39,242 nt of DNA from Saprospiraceae bacterium (GCA_016717105.1 JADKGF010000057.1:1-39242); one strand, 5' to 3'; shown: positions 9,422 through 18,876, counted from the stretch's first letter. Made by a program: numbers and translations. Notes: generated by a model from the sequence alone, not told the origin.

Positions 9422-10496
9422 CTAAGCTTGCCGATTTCAGATACCCTGCATCGATCGTATTATTGGTCTCACCACTTTGTACGGTCACGGGTGCTGATGC
9501 TCCTGTCGTGATACTCGCATCACTGTCTTTAGTATCGTCTCCACCTTGGTCTTCGGTCGTCGTCACGGTGTTGGCTGGTTTGGTAAACGTCACTGTATAG
9601 GTGCCTGGTGCCAAATTGGTAAACTGATAGCTGCCATTGGTGCCTGTTGTTACGGTAATCGGTGTGATCGGTGTTCCGTCTCCTTTGGTACCGGTCAGCG
9701 TTACGGTCACGCCTGCTATTCCTGGCTCGCCCGCATCTTGTACACCGTTACCGTTTTTGTCCTCCCATACAAAATCGCCTATCGTCGCTGGACGGTAATA
9801 GCCCGCATCTATCGTTGGATTGTTTTGTCCGCCTGTCAGCGTCACTCCTGCTGCCTTGCCTGTAGTAGTGTTGGCGTCACTGTCTTTGGTGTCGTCTCCT
9901 GCTCTGTCTGCACTCGTCGGCTGGTAACCACTTGGGGTGGTGAATTTCACTACATACACGACTCCTGGTTTTAAGTTCGTAAACTGATATTGTCCATTGG
10001 TACCTGTGGTGGTGGCTGGTATGATATTTCCATTGATATCTCTTGCTGGGTTGCCTGATGCATCTTCCAAGCTTACTGTCACTCCTGATATACCTGGCTC
10101 ACCTGCATCTTGTACGCCATTGCCATTTTTGTCCTCCCATACATAATCGCCTAGGCTCGCTGGTCTTAGTACTCCTGCATCTACAGTCGTATTGTTTTGA
10201 CCACTTACCAAAGTGATGCCTGCCGTACTTCCTGTCGTAGGGCCTGCATCGCTGTCTTTATCATCTGTGCCATTGTCTTGGCCTGTATAGGCGGTGCCTG
10301 TTGGCTTGGTAAAGGTGACGGTGTAGGTGCCTGGCTTCAGTCCTGTAAAGCTGTAGCTACCATCCTCACTTCCGTCGTAGTGGTTAGGGTTACCGGTGTT
10401 CCATCTCCTGCTGTTCCTGTCAAGGTTACCGTTAATCCGCTGATCCTGGCTCACCGGCATCCTGTCGGCCATTGCCATTGGGATCATCCCATACAA
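9312..10496 (-). CDS. Giant surface protein fragment: SdrD-B-like domains 4 (end) to 7 (start)
   Basis: The open stretch holds the second half of one SdrD-B-like domain (YSFTGLKPGTYTVTFTKPTG), two complete domains opening with LGDYVWEDKNGNGVQDAGEP and IGDFVWEDKNGNGVQDAGEP, and the start of another (LGDLVWEDTNANGVQDSGEP). Each complete domain is about 115 residues and ends in NNPTIDAGYYRPA or a similar sequence. Its first ~45 residues as written are out of frame with the protein: the true sequence there is ISGLTVTLTGTAGDGTPVTL in the neighbouring frame, so two indels lie between about 10380 and 10460. Confidence 0.75.
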   Translation of the reverse strand: MYGMIPMAMADRMPVSQDQRINGNLDRNSRRWNTGNPNHYDGSEDGSYSFTGLKPGTYTVTFTKPTGTAYTGQDNGTDDKDSDAGPTTGSTAGITLVSGQNNTTVDAGVLRPASLGDYVWEDKNGNGVQDAGEPGISGVTVSLEDASGNPARDINGNIIPATTTGTNGQYQFTNLKPGVVYVVKFTTPSGYQPTSADRAGDDTKDSDANTTTGKAAGVTLTGGQNNPTIDAGYYRPATIGDFVWEDKNGNGVQDAGEPGIAGVTVTLTGTKGDGTPITPITVTTGTNGSYQFTNLAPGTYTVTFTKPANTVTTTEDQGGDDTKDSDASITTGASAPVTVQSGETNNTIDAGYLKSASLGDLVWEDTNANGVQDSGEPGNSWSDSKIRRRNRQPS

Positions 10497-10674
10497 AATC
10501 TCCTAGACTTGCTGGTCTATAGTATCCCGCATCTATCGTTGGATTGTTTTGTCCACTCTCTAAGGTTACTCCTGGTGTTTTACCTGTCGTAGCATTGGAA
10601 TCACTATCTTTGGTGTCGTCTCCACCTCGGTCCACACTGGTAGGTTGGGATCCGCTTGGCGTATTGAATTTCAC
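10432..10674 (-). CDS. Giant surface protein fragment: end of SdrD-B-like domain 3 and start of domain 4
   Basis: The 80-codon piece reads FNTPSGSQPTSVDRGGDDTK, DSDSNATTGKTPGVTLESGQ and NNPTIDAGYYRPASLGDFVW, then stops after NGRQDAGEPG because of an indel near 10450. The open frame extends upstream to about 10780 (NPARDINDNIISSTTTGTNG, then QYQFTHLKPGVVYVVKF). It is separated from the preceding fragment by up to three closely spaced indels at about 10780-10810. Same domain family as its neighbours. Confidence 0.65.
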   Translation of the reverse strand: MKFNTPSGSQPTSVDRGGDDTKDSDSNATTGKTPGVTLESGQNNPTIDAGYYRPASLGDFVWDDPNGNGRQDAGEPGSAD

Positions 10675-10794
10675 TACATAGACTACTCCTGGTTTTAAGT
10701 GCGTAAACTGATATTGACCATTCGTTCCTGTAGTGGTAGATGATATAATGTTATCATTGATATCTCTCGCTGGATTGCCGTCGCATCCTCAAAC

Positions 10795-11661
10795 TCACGG
10801 TAACTCCGATATACCCGGCTCGCCTGCATCTTGCACGCCGTTTCCGTTCCTATCTTCGAATACAAAGTCTCCCAAACTCGCTGATCTTAATAATCCTGCA
10901 TCTATGGTCAGATTGGTCTGGCCCGCGCCCAAGGTGATCGCTCCCGTCGTATTGGTACCACTATTGATATCATTGTCGGTATTGTCATTTCCACTATTCG
11001 ATGTGGTAACGCTGTATCCTGTCGGTGGTGTCACTCGTACATAATAGGTTCCTGGAGGTAGGTTATCAAACTCATAAGCGCCTGTACTACTCGTCGTTGT
11101 GGTGCGGATGACGTTGTTGTTTTGATCTAACAATTGTACGGTTACATTTGCTATGCCTGGTTCTCCTACATCTTGCTGACCATTGCCATTGCGGTCTTCC
11201 CATACGAAGTCGCCTATCTTGCCGTTCGGGATGTATCCCGCATCTACTGTAGGATTATTGTCTCCTGGGTTCAATGTGTAATTCTGGGTGCGGCCATTGG
11301 TTACATTGGCATCACTATCTTTGGTATCGTCTGACGTGTTGGCTATCGTTCTACTGTATCCTGTCACTGCTCCAAACTCTACATAATACATACCTGCACA
11401 AACTTCAAACTCATAAAATCCTTGAGCATTAGTTGTCGTTTGTGCTACTTCTACATTGGAGGTATTGTATAATATTATCGACGCTACTCCTAAACCGGTC
11501 TCGTTCGTATCTTGGATACCATTAGCATTATCATCTCTCCATACGAAGTTACCGATCTTTGCTTTAGGTTGAACAGTGATATTCACAAAGTCAGTATCGG
11601 TACACATTGTAGAGGCTACAACTACCACTCTATATTGCGTATTTCGTGGTGGACTTACCAT
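10795..11661 (-). CDS. Giant surface protein fragment: SdrD-B-like domains 1-3
   Basis: The fragment starts in an Ig-like region (YRVVVVASTMCTDTDFVNIT) and then enters the SdrD-B-like stalk: IGNFVWRDDNANGIQDTNET, IGDFVWEDRNGNGQQDVGEP and LGDFVFEDRNGNGVQDAGEP open three domains. It joins the 5' part of the gene by a one-base change: removing one base from the T4 run at 11666-11669 (A4 on the coding strand) makes LTQVPTNPMVSPPRNTQYRV continuous. The 3' end runs out of frame after AGEPGIS. The Met at 11661 is internal, not a start. Confidence 0.75.
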   Translation of the reverse strand: MVSPPRNTQYRVVVVASTMCTDTDFVNITVQPKAKIGNFVWRDDNANGIQDTNETGLGVASIILYNTSNVEVAQTTTNAQGFYEFEVCAGMYYVEFGAVTGYSRTIANTSDDTKDSDANVTNGRTQNYTLNPGDNNPTVDAGYIPNGKIGDFVWEDRNGNGQQDVGEPGIANVTVQLLDQNNNVIRTTTTSSTGAYEFDNLPPGTYYVRVTPPTGYSVTTSNSGNDNTDNDINSGTNTTGAITLGAGQTNLTIDAGLLRSASLGDFVFEDRNGNGVQDAGEPGISELP

Positions 11662-14600
11662 TGGGTTTTGTTGGTACTTGTGTTAGTCTGTCAATGGTGG
11701 ACATTCCATCACCCCTGGATATTGTCGCTCCAGCTGGTGGTGTAGCCGTCGGGGTGCCTCCGATTTGTACACTATTGCCCATACATACCGTCTTGTCTTG
11801 TCCCGCATCGGCTACTGGATTGAGATTGACATTCACATCTACGGTAATTTGTCTGCTCACTGCACACCCATTTAAAGTGGCTGTAAGGGTGTACGTGATG
11901 TCAAATGGTGGTGTACTCAGTGGTCTCGCTACTGTATTGCTATTCAAAAATAAATTGGGAACCCACTGGAAGGTAGCTCCTGGACTTACCTGATTGGCAT
12001 CGTTCGGGTTGGGCCCTATTTGTACTGTTCCACCTTGACACACTGGATAGTTGTCTTGCGTATCGAGCTTTACTGGTTCCTTAATAATTACTGGTTTTAT
12101 ATATTGCGATTCACATAAATCCTTAGAAACAGTCAAGATCAAAGTCCTTGAAGTACCTGAAAAAGAAGTAGGCCATTTTACACTTTCTGTTATATCATTA
12201 GCATCTCCATCCAAACTTGTTCCACCATCAAATGTCCATGCATACGTTGCTCCTGCTACAGCGGGACTAGCATTAAATATACCATATTCTTCAGCACACA
12301 CCTCATCTGGCCCTGTAATACCTGAGGATGGTCTTAGTTTTACTGTTACCACAGCCTGTGCTGTGTTAGTACAGCTATTGCTACCTGTAACAGTTATTGT
12401 ATATGTTGTTGTAACCAAAGGGCTAACAGTTATAGTTGCCGTTGTCTCACCAGTGTTCCACAAATAAGTCCCTGTTCCACTTCCTATCAAAGAAGTACTT
12501 TCACCAAGACAAATGCTCTTATCTCCTCCAGCACCTGCTGTTGGAATGCTCACATCTTGCACTACAAATGTTGATGCAGATACTGCAGTACAACCATTTT
12601 GTGTATTGGTGACTGTAACTACATAGTTACCTGAAACTGAAATATTATTGGTTCGTGAAGTCGAAGTATATCCATTAGGTCCACTCCAAGCATAAGTGTA
12701 CGTCGCTATATTTGGGAAAGCTCTGATCGTTGCACTGTTATCAGTACAGGTTAATGGTCCTCCAATATTATCAGCATATACCCCCATTGGTGATGTCGTA
12801 TTCACTGTCACCGTCACATTATCGGTGGAGGTACATTGATTGCTGCTATTGGTTACCGTAATTACATACGTGGTCGTTGCACTTGGATTTGCCGTAGGAT
12901 TACTCACCGTTGTACTGTTTAAACCCGTTGATGGACTCCATGCATACGTCCAACCCGTAGTGGACGTCGTTCCTATAGCTGATCCACTTGCATTTTGCGT
13001 ACAGGTCTTCGTGAATGGGTTACCTGCCTCCGCTGCAGGTGATGTCGTATTCACTGTCACCGTCACATTATCAGTGGCGGTACATTGATTGCTGCTATTG
13101 GTCACCGTAACTACATATGTGGTCGTTGCACTTGGATTTGCAGTAGGATTACTCACCGTTGTACTACTTAAACCCGTTGATGGACTCCATGCATATGTCC
13201 AGCCCGTAGTGGACGTCGTTCCTATAGCTGATCCACTTGCATTTTGCGTACAGGTCTTCGTGAATGGGTTACCTGCCTCGCTAGGTGGATTCGTATTCAC
13301 TGTCACCGTCACATTATCGGTGGCAGTACATTGATTGCTGCTATTGGTTACCGTAACTACATACATGGTTGTTGCACTTGGATTCGCAGTAGGATTACTC
13401 ACCGTTGTACTACTTAAACCCGTTGATGGACTCCATGCATACGTCCAACCCGTAGTGGACGTCGTTCCTATAGCTGATCCACTTGCATTTTGCGTACAGG
13501 TCTTCGTGAATGGGTTACCTGCCTCCGCTGCAGGTGGATTCGTATTCACTGTCACCGTCACATTATCGGTGGCAGTACATTGATTGCTGCTATTGGTTAC
13601 CGTAACTACATATGTGGTCGTGGCACTTGGATTCGCCGTAGGATTACTCACCGTTGTACTGTTTAAACCCGTTGATGGACTCCATGCATACGTCCAACCC
13701 GTAGTGGACGTCGTTCCTATAGCTGATCCACTTGCGTTTTGCGTACAGGTCTTCGTGAATGGGTTACCTGCCTCCGCTGTAGGTGGATTCGTATTCACTG
13801 TCACCGTCACATTATCAGTGGCGGTACATTGATTGCTGCTATTGGTCACCGTAACTACATACGTGGTCGTTGCACTTGGATTCGCCGTAGGATTACTCAC
13901 CGTTGTACTGCTTAAACCCGTTGATGGACTCCATGCATACGTCCAACCCGTAGTGGACGTCGTTCCTATAGCTGATCCACTTGCGTTTTGCGTACAGGTC
14001 TTCGTGAATGGGTTACCTGCCTCCGCTGTAGGTGGATTCGTATTCACTGTCACCGTCACATTATCAGTGGCAGTACATTGATTGCTGCTATTGGTCACCG
14101 TAACTACATATGTGGTTGTTGCACTTGGATTCGAAGTAGGATTACTCACCGTTGTACTGTTTAAACCCGTTGATGGACTCCATGCATACGTCCAACCCGC
14201 AGTGGACGTCGTTCCTATAGCTGATCCACTTGCATTTTGCGTACAGGTCTTCGTGAATGGGTTACCTGCCTCCGCTGTAGGTGGATTCGTATTCACTGTC
14301 ACCGTCACATTATCAGTGGCAGTACATTGATTGCTGCTATTGGTCACCGTAACTACATATGTGGTTGTTGCACTTGGATTCGCAGTAGGATTACTCACCG
14401 TTGTACTGCTTAAACCCGTTGATGGACTCCATGCATACGTCCAACCCGTAGTGGACGTCGTTCCTATAGCTGATCCACTTGCATTTTGCGTACAGGTCTT
14501 CGTGAATGGGTTACCTGCCTCCGCTGTAGGTGGATTCGTATTCACTGTCACCGTCACATTATCAGTGGCAGTACATTGATTGCTGCTATTGGTCACCGTA

Positions 14601-16546
14601 ACTACATATGTGGTTGTTGCACTTGGATTCGCAGTAGGATTACTCACCGTTGTACTGCTTAAACCCGTTGATGGACTCCATGCATACGTCCAACCCGTAG
14701 TGGACGTCGTTCCTATAGCTGATCCACTTGCATTTTGCGTACAGGTCTTCGTGAATGGGTTACCTGCCTCCGCTGTAGGCGATCCTACGCTCACATTAAA
14801 TACATCCGATGCAGTACATTGTTTATCATCTGTAACTGTCACGGTATAGGTCGCATTTTGTGCGGATATTGACTTCTGATTTCCTGTACCTAAACTGCAA
14901 CACCAGGAATAAGAATAGGGCGATGTACCTCCGGTTGCTTGTACCGTTTTGGTGTAATTGCCCCCCGCACAAACCTGATCATCAGGAATATTGAGCGTGA
15001 GCTGAAGATTCACCGTCACTGTCACACAATTGCTAAACGCATCACAGGTCTGACCATTAAATGTATTTCTTGCCCTTCTTCTATAATATGTGGTTTGCGT
15101 AAGATTGCCGGGACTATACGTGGCATTAGTTGCTCCTGATATATCTGTCCATCCCGATGAGCAATTCGTCGTACTTCTTTGCCATTGATAGACAACTGTT
15201 CCATTGCCTGTCCCAGATGTCACATTTGTCAGACTTGCAGGGTTTGTATTCGTACATATACTTTGATCTGCTCCTATCACTCCTCCATTTACGGTACAAG
15301 ATTCACAACATCCATTTATGTAAATCTCATCAATATCCCAGATTTCACAAGGCCCATTTAGTGGTGCCGGATCATAAGATAAAAATTCAAATGATATTGT
15401 ACCTCCAGTAAGAGTTAAGTTTAAATTGAAATTATTCCATCCAAAAACACCCATAAGTTGTATTATACTAATACTCTTATATATTTCAGTTCCATTTCGA
15501 GATATTCTTAATCCAAATTTTCGTGGGTAATTATTTAATGTTGAAGCCCCGGGGCAATTTTGAAAAACTCCTTGACGTATTTCTAAAGTAGTCAATTGCA
15601 ATGATTGACTCGCACCCAACACTACATTAAATCTCAAAGCGTCAGGGTCATTATCAACCCAGTTAGAACTATTTTGTCCATTAAAACACATATTAGTGCC
15701 CATAGATTGGTTACCACTTCCACATGAATTTGCCCCAACTTGTCTATATAAGTTACCCACATTTAGATTACAATTAGATGATACGAATTCAGCTGGCCAT
15801 CCATTAGGAGCCAAATCACCGACATTACAATTATCCATATTAAATTCAATTAACTTAGGGCAGCTGTTGATTAAAATTGTACCATACATTAAATTATCTA
15901 TGCCATATTGACTCCCTCCATTAGGATACAGCTCAATATTTTGAATTAATTTGCCAGTTGGTGCTACAATACCTAAAAATTCTTCACATTGACAATTCTC
16001 ATTAACCCCATCTATAGAAAAATTGCATAAAGATCCATCAGAATAATTCACTCTCACTTGGTGTGTGGACGATGCGCCATTTAAGTCTATTATGTAAAAA
16101 CCAACATAATTTACTGAGGTAGTGAATGAGATTCTGATATCATCTCCATCATTCGAATTATCATCAATTCTTGCTCCCCTCGTTCCAATGGGAGGCGCAC
16201 TTCCAATATCATTATGCGCAACAATTCCAGACGAACCAGAATTTTCTAAATTTAAAATGCTTGCTCCTAAGCTGCCTAAATTTATATTATTAAGCGTTTG
16301 TCCATTCGTATAGTTTTCGAATGTAATCGTTTGGTCAGGACTTTCTCCAGCAGCCGTTACCCATGCGTTATATCTTGCAGTGTTTTCTGATCTTGTCGCA
16401 GCTTTAAAATAAGTGCTTGTGCTACAAGTTTGAGCATCTGTTTTCATTTGAACGACAAACAAACATGTAAAAATAAAAAACAAACTAATATGGCGCTTCA
16501 ACAAAATATAAAAAAGGTAATTGCACCACTTATATAAACTATCCAT
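11630..16546 (-). CDS. Giant surface protein, N-terminal part with Ig-like repeats
   Basis: ATG 16546 is preferred over an upstream TTG because it leads directly into a signal peptide (KRHISLFFIFTCLFVVQMKT, cleavage near DAQTC). In order: a beta-sandwich domain (FENYTNGQTLNNIN to YGIDNLMYG); a second jelly-roll-like domain (about residues 230-415) ending in IWDIDEIYINGCC; a PKD/Ig-like segment; eight near-identical 83-residue Ig-like modules opening with EAGNPFTKTCTQNASGSAIG; then further Ig/PKD-like modules (TYAWSGPNGYTSTS, GDKSICLGESTSLIGSGTGT). The open frame is 1,640 codons from the TTG with no interruption, and becomes ~3,050 codons with the downstream fragments. Architecture fits a T9SS-exported adhesin or stalk protein. 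Partner and ligand are unknown. Confidence 0.85.
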   Translation of the reverse strand: MDSLYKWCNYLFYILLKRHISLFFIFTCLFVVQMKTDAQTCSTSTYFKAATRSENTARYNAWVTAAGESPDQTITFENYTNGQTLNNINLGSLGASILNLENSGSSGIVAHNDIGSAPPIGTRGARIDDNSNDGDDIRISFTTSVNYVGFYIIDLNGASSTHQVRVNYSDGSLCNFSIDGVNENCQCEEFLGIVAPTGKLIQNIELYPNGGSQYGIDNLMYGTILINSCPKLIEFNMDNCNVGDLAPNGWPAEFVSSNCNLNVGNLYRQVGANSCGSGNQSMGTNMCFNGQNSSNWVDNDPDALRFNVVLGASQSLQLTTLEIRQGVFQNCPGASTLNNYPRKFGLRISRNGTEIYKSISIIQLMGVFGWNNFNLNLTLTGGTISFEFLSYDPAPLNGPCEIWDIDEIYINGCCESCTVNGGVIGADQSICTNTNPASLTNVTSGTGNGTVVYQWQRSTTNCSSGWTDISGATNATYSPGNLTQTTYYRRRARNTFNGQTCDAFSNCVTVTVNLQLTLNIPDDQVCAGGNYTKTVQATGGTSPYSYSWCCSLGTGNQKSISAQNATYTVTVTDDKQCTASDVFNVSVGSPTAEAGNPFTKTCTQNASGSAIGTTSTTGWTYAWSPSTGLSSTTVSNPTANPSATTTYVVTVTNSSNQCTATDNVTVTVNTNPPTAEAGNPFTKTCTQNASGSAIGTTSTTGWTYAWSPSTGLSSTTVSNPTANPSATTTYVVTVTNSSNQCTATDNVTVTVNTNPPTAEAGNPFTKTCTQNASGSAIGTTSTAGWTYAWSPSTGLNSTTVSNPTSNPSATTTYVVTVTNSSNQCTATDNVTVTVNTNPPTAEAGNPFTKTCTQNASGSAIGTTSTTGWTYAWSPSTGLSSTTVSNPTANPSATTTYVVTVTNSSNQCTATDNVTVTVNTNPPTAEAGNPFTKTCTQNASGSAIGTTSTTGWTYAWSPSTGLNSTTVSNPTANPSATTTYVVTVTNSSNQCTATDNVTVTVNTNPPAAEAGNPFTKTCTQNASGSAIGTTSTTGWTYAWSPSTGLSSTTVSNPTANPSATTMYVVTVTNSSNQCTATDNVTVTVNTNPPSEAGNPFTKTCTQNASGSAIGTTSTTGWTYAWSPSTGLSSTTVSNPTANPSATTTYVVTVTNSSNQCTATDNVTVTVNTTSPAAEAGNPFTKTCTQNASGSAIGTTSTTGWTYAWSPSTGLNSTTVSNPTANPSATTTYVITVTNSSNQCTSTDNVTVTVNTTSPMGVYADNIGGPLTCTDNSATIRAFPNIATYTYAWSGPNGYTSTSRTNNISVSGNYVVTVTNTQNGCTAVSASTFVVQDVSIPTAGAGGDKSICLGESTSLIGSGTGTYLWNTGETTATITVSPLVTTTYTITVTGSNSCTNTAQAVVTVKLRPSSGITGPDEVCAEEYGIFNASPAVAGATYAWTFDGGTSLDGDANDITESVKWPTSFSGTSRTLILTVSKDLCESQYIKPVIIKEPVKLDTQDNYPVCQGGTVQIGPNPNDANQVSPGATFQWVPNLFLNSNTVARPLSTPPFDITYTLTATLNGCAVSRQITVDVNVNLNPVADAGQDKTVCMGNSVQIGGTPTATPPAGATISRGDGMSTIDRLTQVPTKPNGKSTTKYAI
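12788..14776 (-). repeat. Eight tandem 249-bp coding repeats
   Basis: Eight units, seven of 249 bp and one of 246 bp (one codon missing near 13280), repeat within the giant gene. Each encodes an 83-residue Ig-like module with two cysteines (KTCTQNAS and SSNQCTATDN). Units differ mostly by scattered synonymous or single-residue changes, such as GLSSTTV versus GLNSTTV. Such nucleotide identity points to recent amplification or gene conversion and makes copy number prone to change, or to mis-assembly. Confidence 0.95.
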
Positions 16547-16552
16547 TCTCAA

Positions 16553-16805
16553 AATATTTTAGGTTCTCAATACAAATTTCGTATTTTTGACACAAATGTT
16601 CGGGATGAAGTCCCACGTCCATTGATGTTTAAATGATAAAAAAGTCCCCTTAACTAAATGTTATAATCATCATATACATTACTAAAATTCAAAAGAAGCA
16701 ACCTAATCGTCCATAAAAGCTTAATTAATTTCCCCACTCATCCTTTAAAAAAAACGCGAATCTTACTGTCTTAAACAACAACACCCACTGTACAAATAAT
16801 AAAAA
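16553..16805. other. Upstream region of the giant surface-protein gene
   Basis: No gene is seen. The minus-strand promoter should lie here. A TTTG...TTTG pair at about 16585-16610 vaguely resembles Bacteroidota -33/-7 spacing, but the -7 box lacks a clean TAnnTTTG, so no promoter is called. Confidence 0.4.
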
Positions 16806-16825
16806 AAAAGAGCCCTCACTCTTTT
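16806..16825 (-). terminator. Intrinsic terminator on the minus strand
   Basis: AAAAGAG and CTCTTTT form a 7-bp stem around a six-base loop. Read on the minus strand the stem is followed by a T-run (A-run 16801-16809 on the plus strand). It ends transcription coming from the 17-26 kb genes before the giant gene promoter region. Confidence 0.75.
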
Positions 16826-16856
16826 GCGAAGACTCCTCTTTAACAAAAGCGTTATT

Positions 16857-17046
16857 ATTTATTAATGTGCTAATGCGACAATGTGGCAAAGTGCTGATGT
16901 GACAATGTGGCAAGTATGCTTTGATGTGCTGATTCGGTAATGAGGCAATGTGCTGATGCGATAATGTGATAATACAATAATCTGCTATGTGACAATGTTG
17001 TCTCAATTAGCATATTAGCACATTAACTAATTAGCACATTAGTTAG
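16857..17046. repeat. Low-complexity GCACATTA-type repeats, left block
   Basis: Variants of an 8-11-nt word (AATGTGCTGATGTGACAATG and the reverse TTAGCACATTA) fill the block with no spacer structure. It abuts the stop of the four-helix-bundle gene at 17047. Apparent open frames here are by-products of the repeat. Confidence 0.8.
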
Positions 17047-17394
17047 TTAACTTTTCGCTGTGCCAATAATCTTCGACATTATCTTTTTTAGAACTAAAAC
17101 TTCATCCAATAACTTCTCGCAATTGGGATAACTTTCTGAGTGCTGACTTAATAACAACCAATATTCAGTTTCATTGGCTTCTTTGTCAGCTATTTTAACT
17201 TTATGTATAAAATCTGCTTTACTTTCTGCACTTTGTGCTTCCCTTATATTTGCAATTCAATAGAAGTACCTGGAACGAAATAATTGATTTGCTAAGTTAT
17301 ATTTTCTAAGCGTTTCAAGATTTTCAGTAAACTTTATAATCTCCAAAGCAAACTGAAAACTTAAATCCAATATTGCATTCTCTTTATTAAGTAC
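17047..17394 (-). pseudogene. Four-helix-bundle protein (23S-rRNA intervening-sequence protein family), broken
   Basis: Reading from 17394, the sequence gives NAILDLSFQFALEIIKFTEN, LETLRKYNLANQLFRS, then after a local disturbance ANIREAQSAESKADFIHKVK, IADKEANETEYWLLLSQHSE and LLDEVLVLKKIMSKIIGTAK before the stop at 17047-17049. The conserved FRSGTSIGANIREA turn is damaged: an extra base and later changes produce YFY-stop. The codon where ATG is expected is GTA, so the start is lost. Length (~115 residues) is normal for the family. These small all-helical proteins form pentamers and are named after genes in 23S rRNA insertions; their role is unknown. Here the gene is free-standing between low-complexity repeat blocks. 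Confidence 0.8.
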
Positions 17395-17416
17395 TTAATA
17401 AATTTATACATTTAAA

Positions 17417-17497
17417 AAAAATTAGCATATTAGCACATTAACCCATTAGCATATTATCACATCAGCACATTAGCACATCAATTAATTAACACATTAA
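17417..17497. repeat. Low-complexity GCACATTA-type repeats, right block
   Basis: Tandem variants of TTAGCACATTA and CATATTAGCAC run up to three bases from the stop of the second giant gene at 17500. The word is the same as in 16857-17046, so the two blocks bracket the four-helix-bundle gene. Confidence 0.8.
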
Positions 17498-17499
17498 AA

Positions 17500-18876
17500 T
17501 TAATTCCCATTCACTTGTATAATCACACTACCACACTTTATAGTGGGACATTCTGTGGTGTTTGTACAATTTCCAGGGTCGGGTATGTTTACTAGTGCCG
17601 CGTTACATACTTGTCCACTAGCATCTGTCACAGTGATCTGAAATGTGGCACCTCCACCAGCTGTTCCAGGGCCCAATACATACTGCGTTGGTACTCCATA
17701 GACTCCATTGGTTGGGGATATGGTAGTTCCTCCATTTACAGATACGTTATAATTACTTAATGCTCCATTGGTGTTGTTGACTAGTAGCGTGAGCCTGATT
17801 CTATTATCTGTTATCTTTGCAGGGGTGCCATTATTGTCACAAAACAAATTCGTAACAATTGGCAATTCTATCTGACAACATCCTGGCACTTCAAGGTTTT
17901 CAATAAAATGACACTTCTCATCAAATAGTGAATCTCTTAAAGTCACATCAAAATCAGATGGTCCCGCTGGAAATCCGCTAAACTCAAATACTGTTGTCGT
18001 ACCATAAAATCCAAATGCAGGTGTCACTGTGCCTACAGCAGGGTCCACCACATACATGGTCTGATTTAACAAACCATCTACCAATTTTATATTATTGCCC
18101 ACAGGATTCATACTGACCCTTAAAACATCATTGGCTGGATTGGCATCAGTGCAACAATTTTGGCATTCCAATATATTTTTGTTCATGGATATTATATGAA
18201 CTGGTGCATTCAATGTTTTATTTAAAGATATACATCCGCTATTTTGTTCATCTCTTATAAATACACGAAGATCCCCTTCTGATGTTGGAAAATTCATCGG
18301 TATTTGATAGGATGTACCATAAGGTATGCCACTATAATTAAAGTTATCACCAATGATCTGATAAGTAGAACCCAAATAATTTCCTGTTGGAAGCAGAGAA
18401 ACCGTAAAATAGTCATCTGAATAATCTGTTGGGGTGCCGTTATCGATACAATTGACTTCCGGATTCATGAATGCTATAGCACATTCTGTACACGTAGCCC
18501 CTGGCCTTTCTACCTGAATGGCCTGCTGACACAAGGCATTATTGGAATCTGTTATGGTAATTATGATACTGGTAGTGTTTATTGGTATGTTACCTAACAC
18601 TATAGTCGAGCCATACGATAAGCTGGATGCGGTGATATCACCACTCACATTATAGCTTCCGCTAGTACCTATACCTTTGACATTTAATGATATGCTCCAG
18701 TAATCGTCCGCTGGGTTTGAATTATTGTTGTCATTACAAATGCTTGTAAATACGATATCATTCAAATCACAAGTAGAACAAGCCGGTGGTGCTTCGAGTT
18801 CAAAATTGGATATCTTACACTCAGGGTCATTGACATCCTGTATGGTCAAATACACAAGCGGAACATTGGCGATCAA
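17500..18876 (-). CDS. Second giant repeat protein, C-terminal fragment
   Basis: The 458-codon open stretch continues the protein that starts at 24463. It carries about four more copies of the Cys/Asn/Asp-rich module (for example DLNDIVFTSICNDNNNSNPA and DDYFTVSLLPTGNYLGSTYQ) and ends in ECPTIKCGSVIIQVNGN. No YPNP-type T9SS sorting domain is present, so export by another tail type, processing, or loss of the tail must be considered. The stop lies beside the low-complexity repeat block. Two indels (near 18965 and 18885) separate it from the upstream fragment; between them the sequence reads RTTPSQPGYPLPQTGSYGSS in a third frame. The Met at 18876 is not in a start context. Confidence 0.8.
   Translation of the reverse strand: MIANVPLVYLTIQDVNDPECKISNFELEAPPACSTCDLNDIVFTSICNDNNNSNPADDYWSISLNVKGIGTSGSYNVSGDITASSLSYGSTIVLGNIPINTTSIIITITDSNNALCQQAIQVERPGATCTECAIAFMNPEVNCIDNGTPTDYSDDYFTVSLLPTGNYLGSTYQIIGDNFNYSGIPYGTSYQIPMNFPTSEGDLRVFIRDEQNSGCISLNKTLNAPVHIISMNKNILECQNCCTDANPANDVLRVSMNPVGNNIKLVDGLLNQTMYVVDPAVGTVTPAFGFYGTTTVFEFSGFPAGPSDFDVTLRDSLFDEKCHFIENLEVPGCCQIELPIVTNLFCDNNGTPAKITDNRIRLTLLVNNTNGALSNYNVSVNGGTTISPTNGVYGVPTQYVLGPGTAGGGATFQITVTDASGQVCNAALVNIPDPGNCTNTTECPTIKCGSVIIQVNGN

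Noticed and set aside
12840..14849. Eight consecutive ~82-codon plus-strand open frames of similar sequence
   Set aside because: They are the exact antisense of the 249-bp Ig-like coding repeats; the minus frame is continuous and has the protein-like composition.
16725..17006. 93-codon minus-strand open frame
   Set aside because: Its translation is a by-product of the low-complexity repeat (His/Ser/Leu-rich) and it spans the terminator hairpin.
16857..17497. CRISPR-like appearance of short repeated words
   Set aside because: The words are contiguous variants of 8-11 nt without spacers of constant length, and no cas gene is present.
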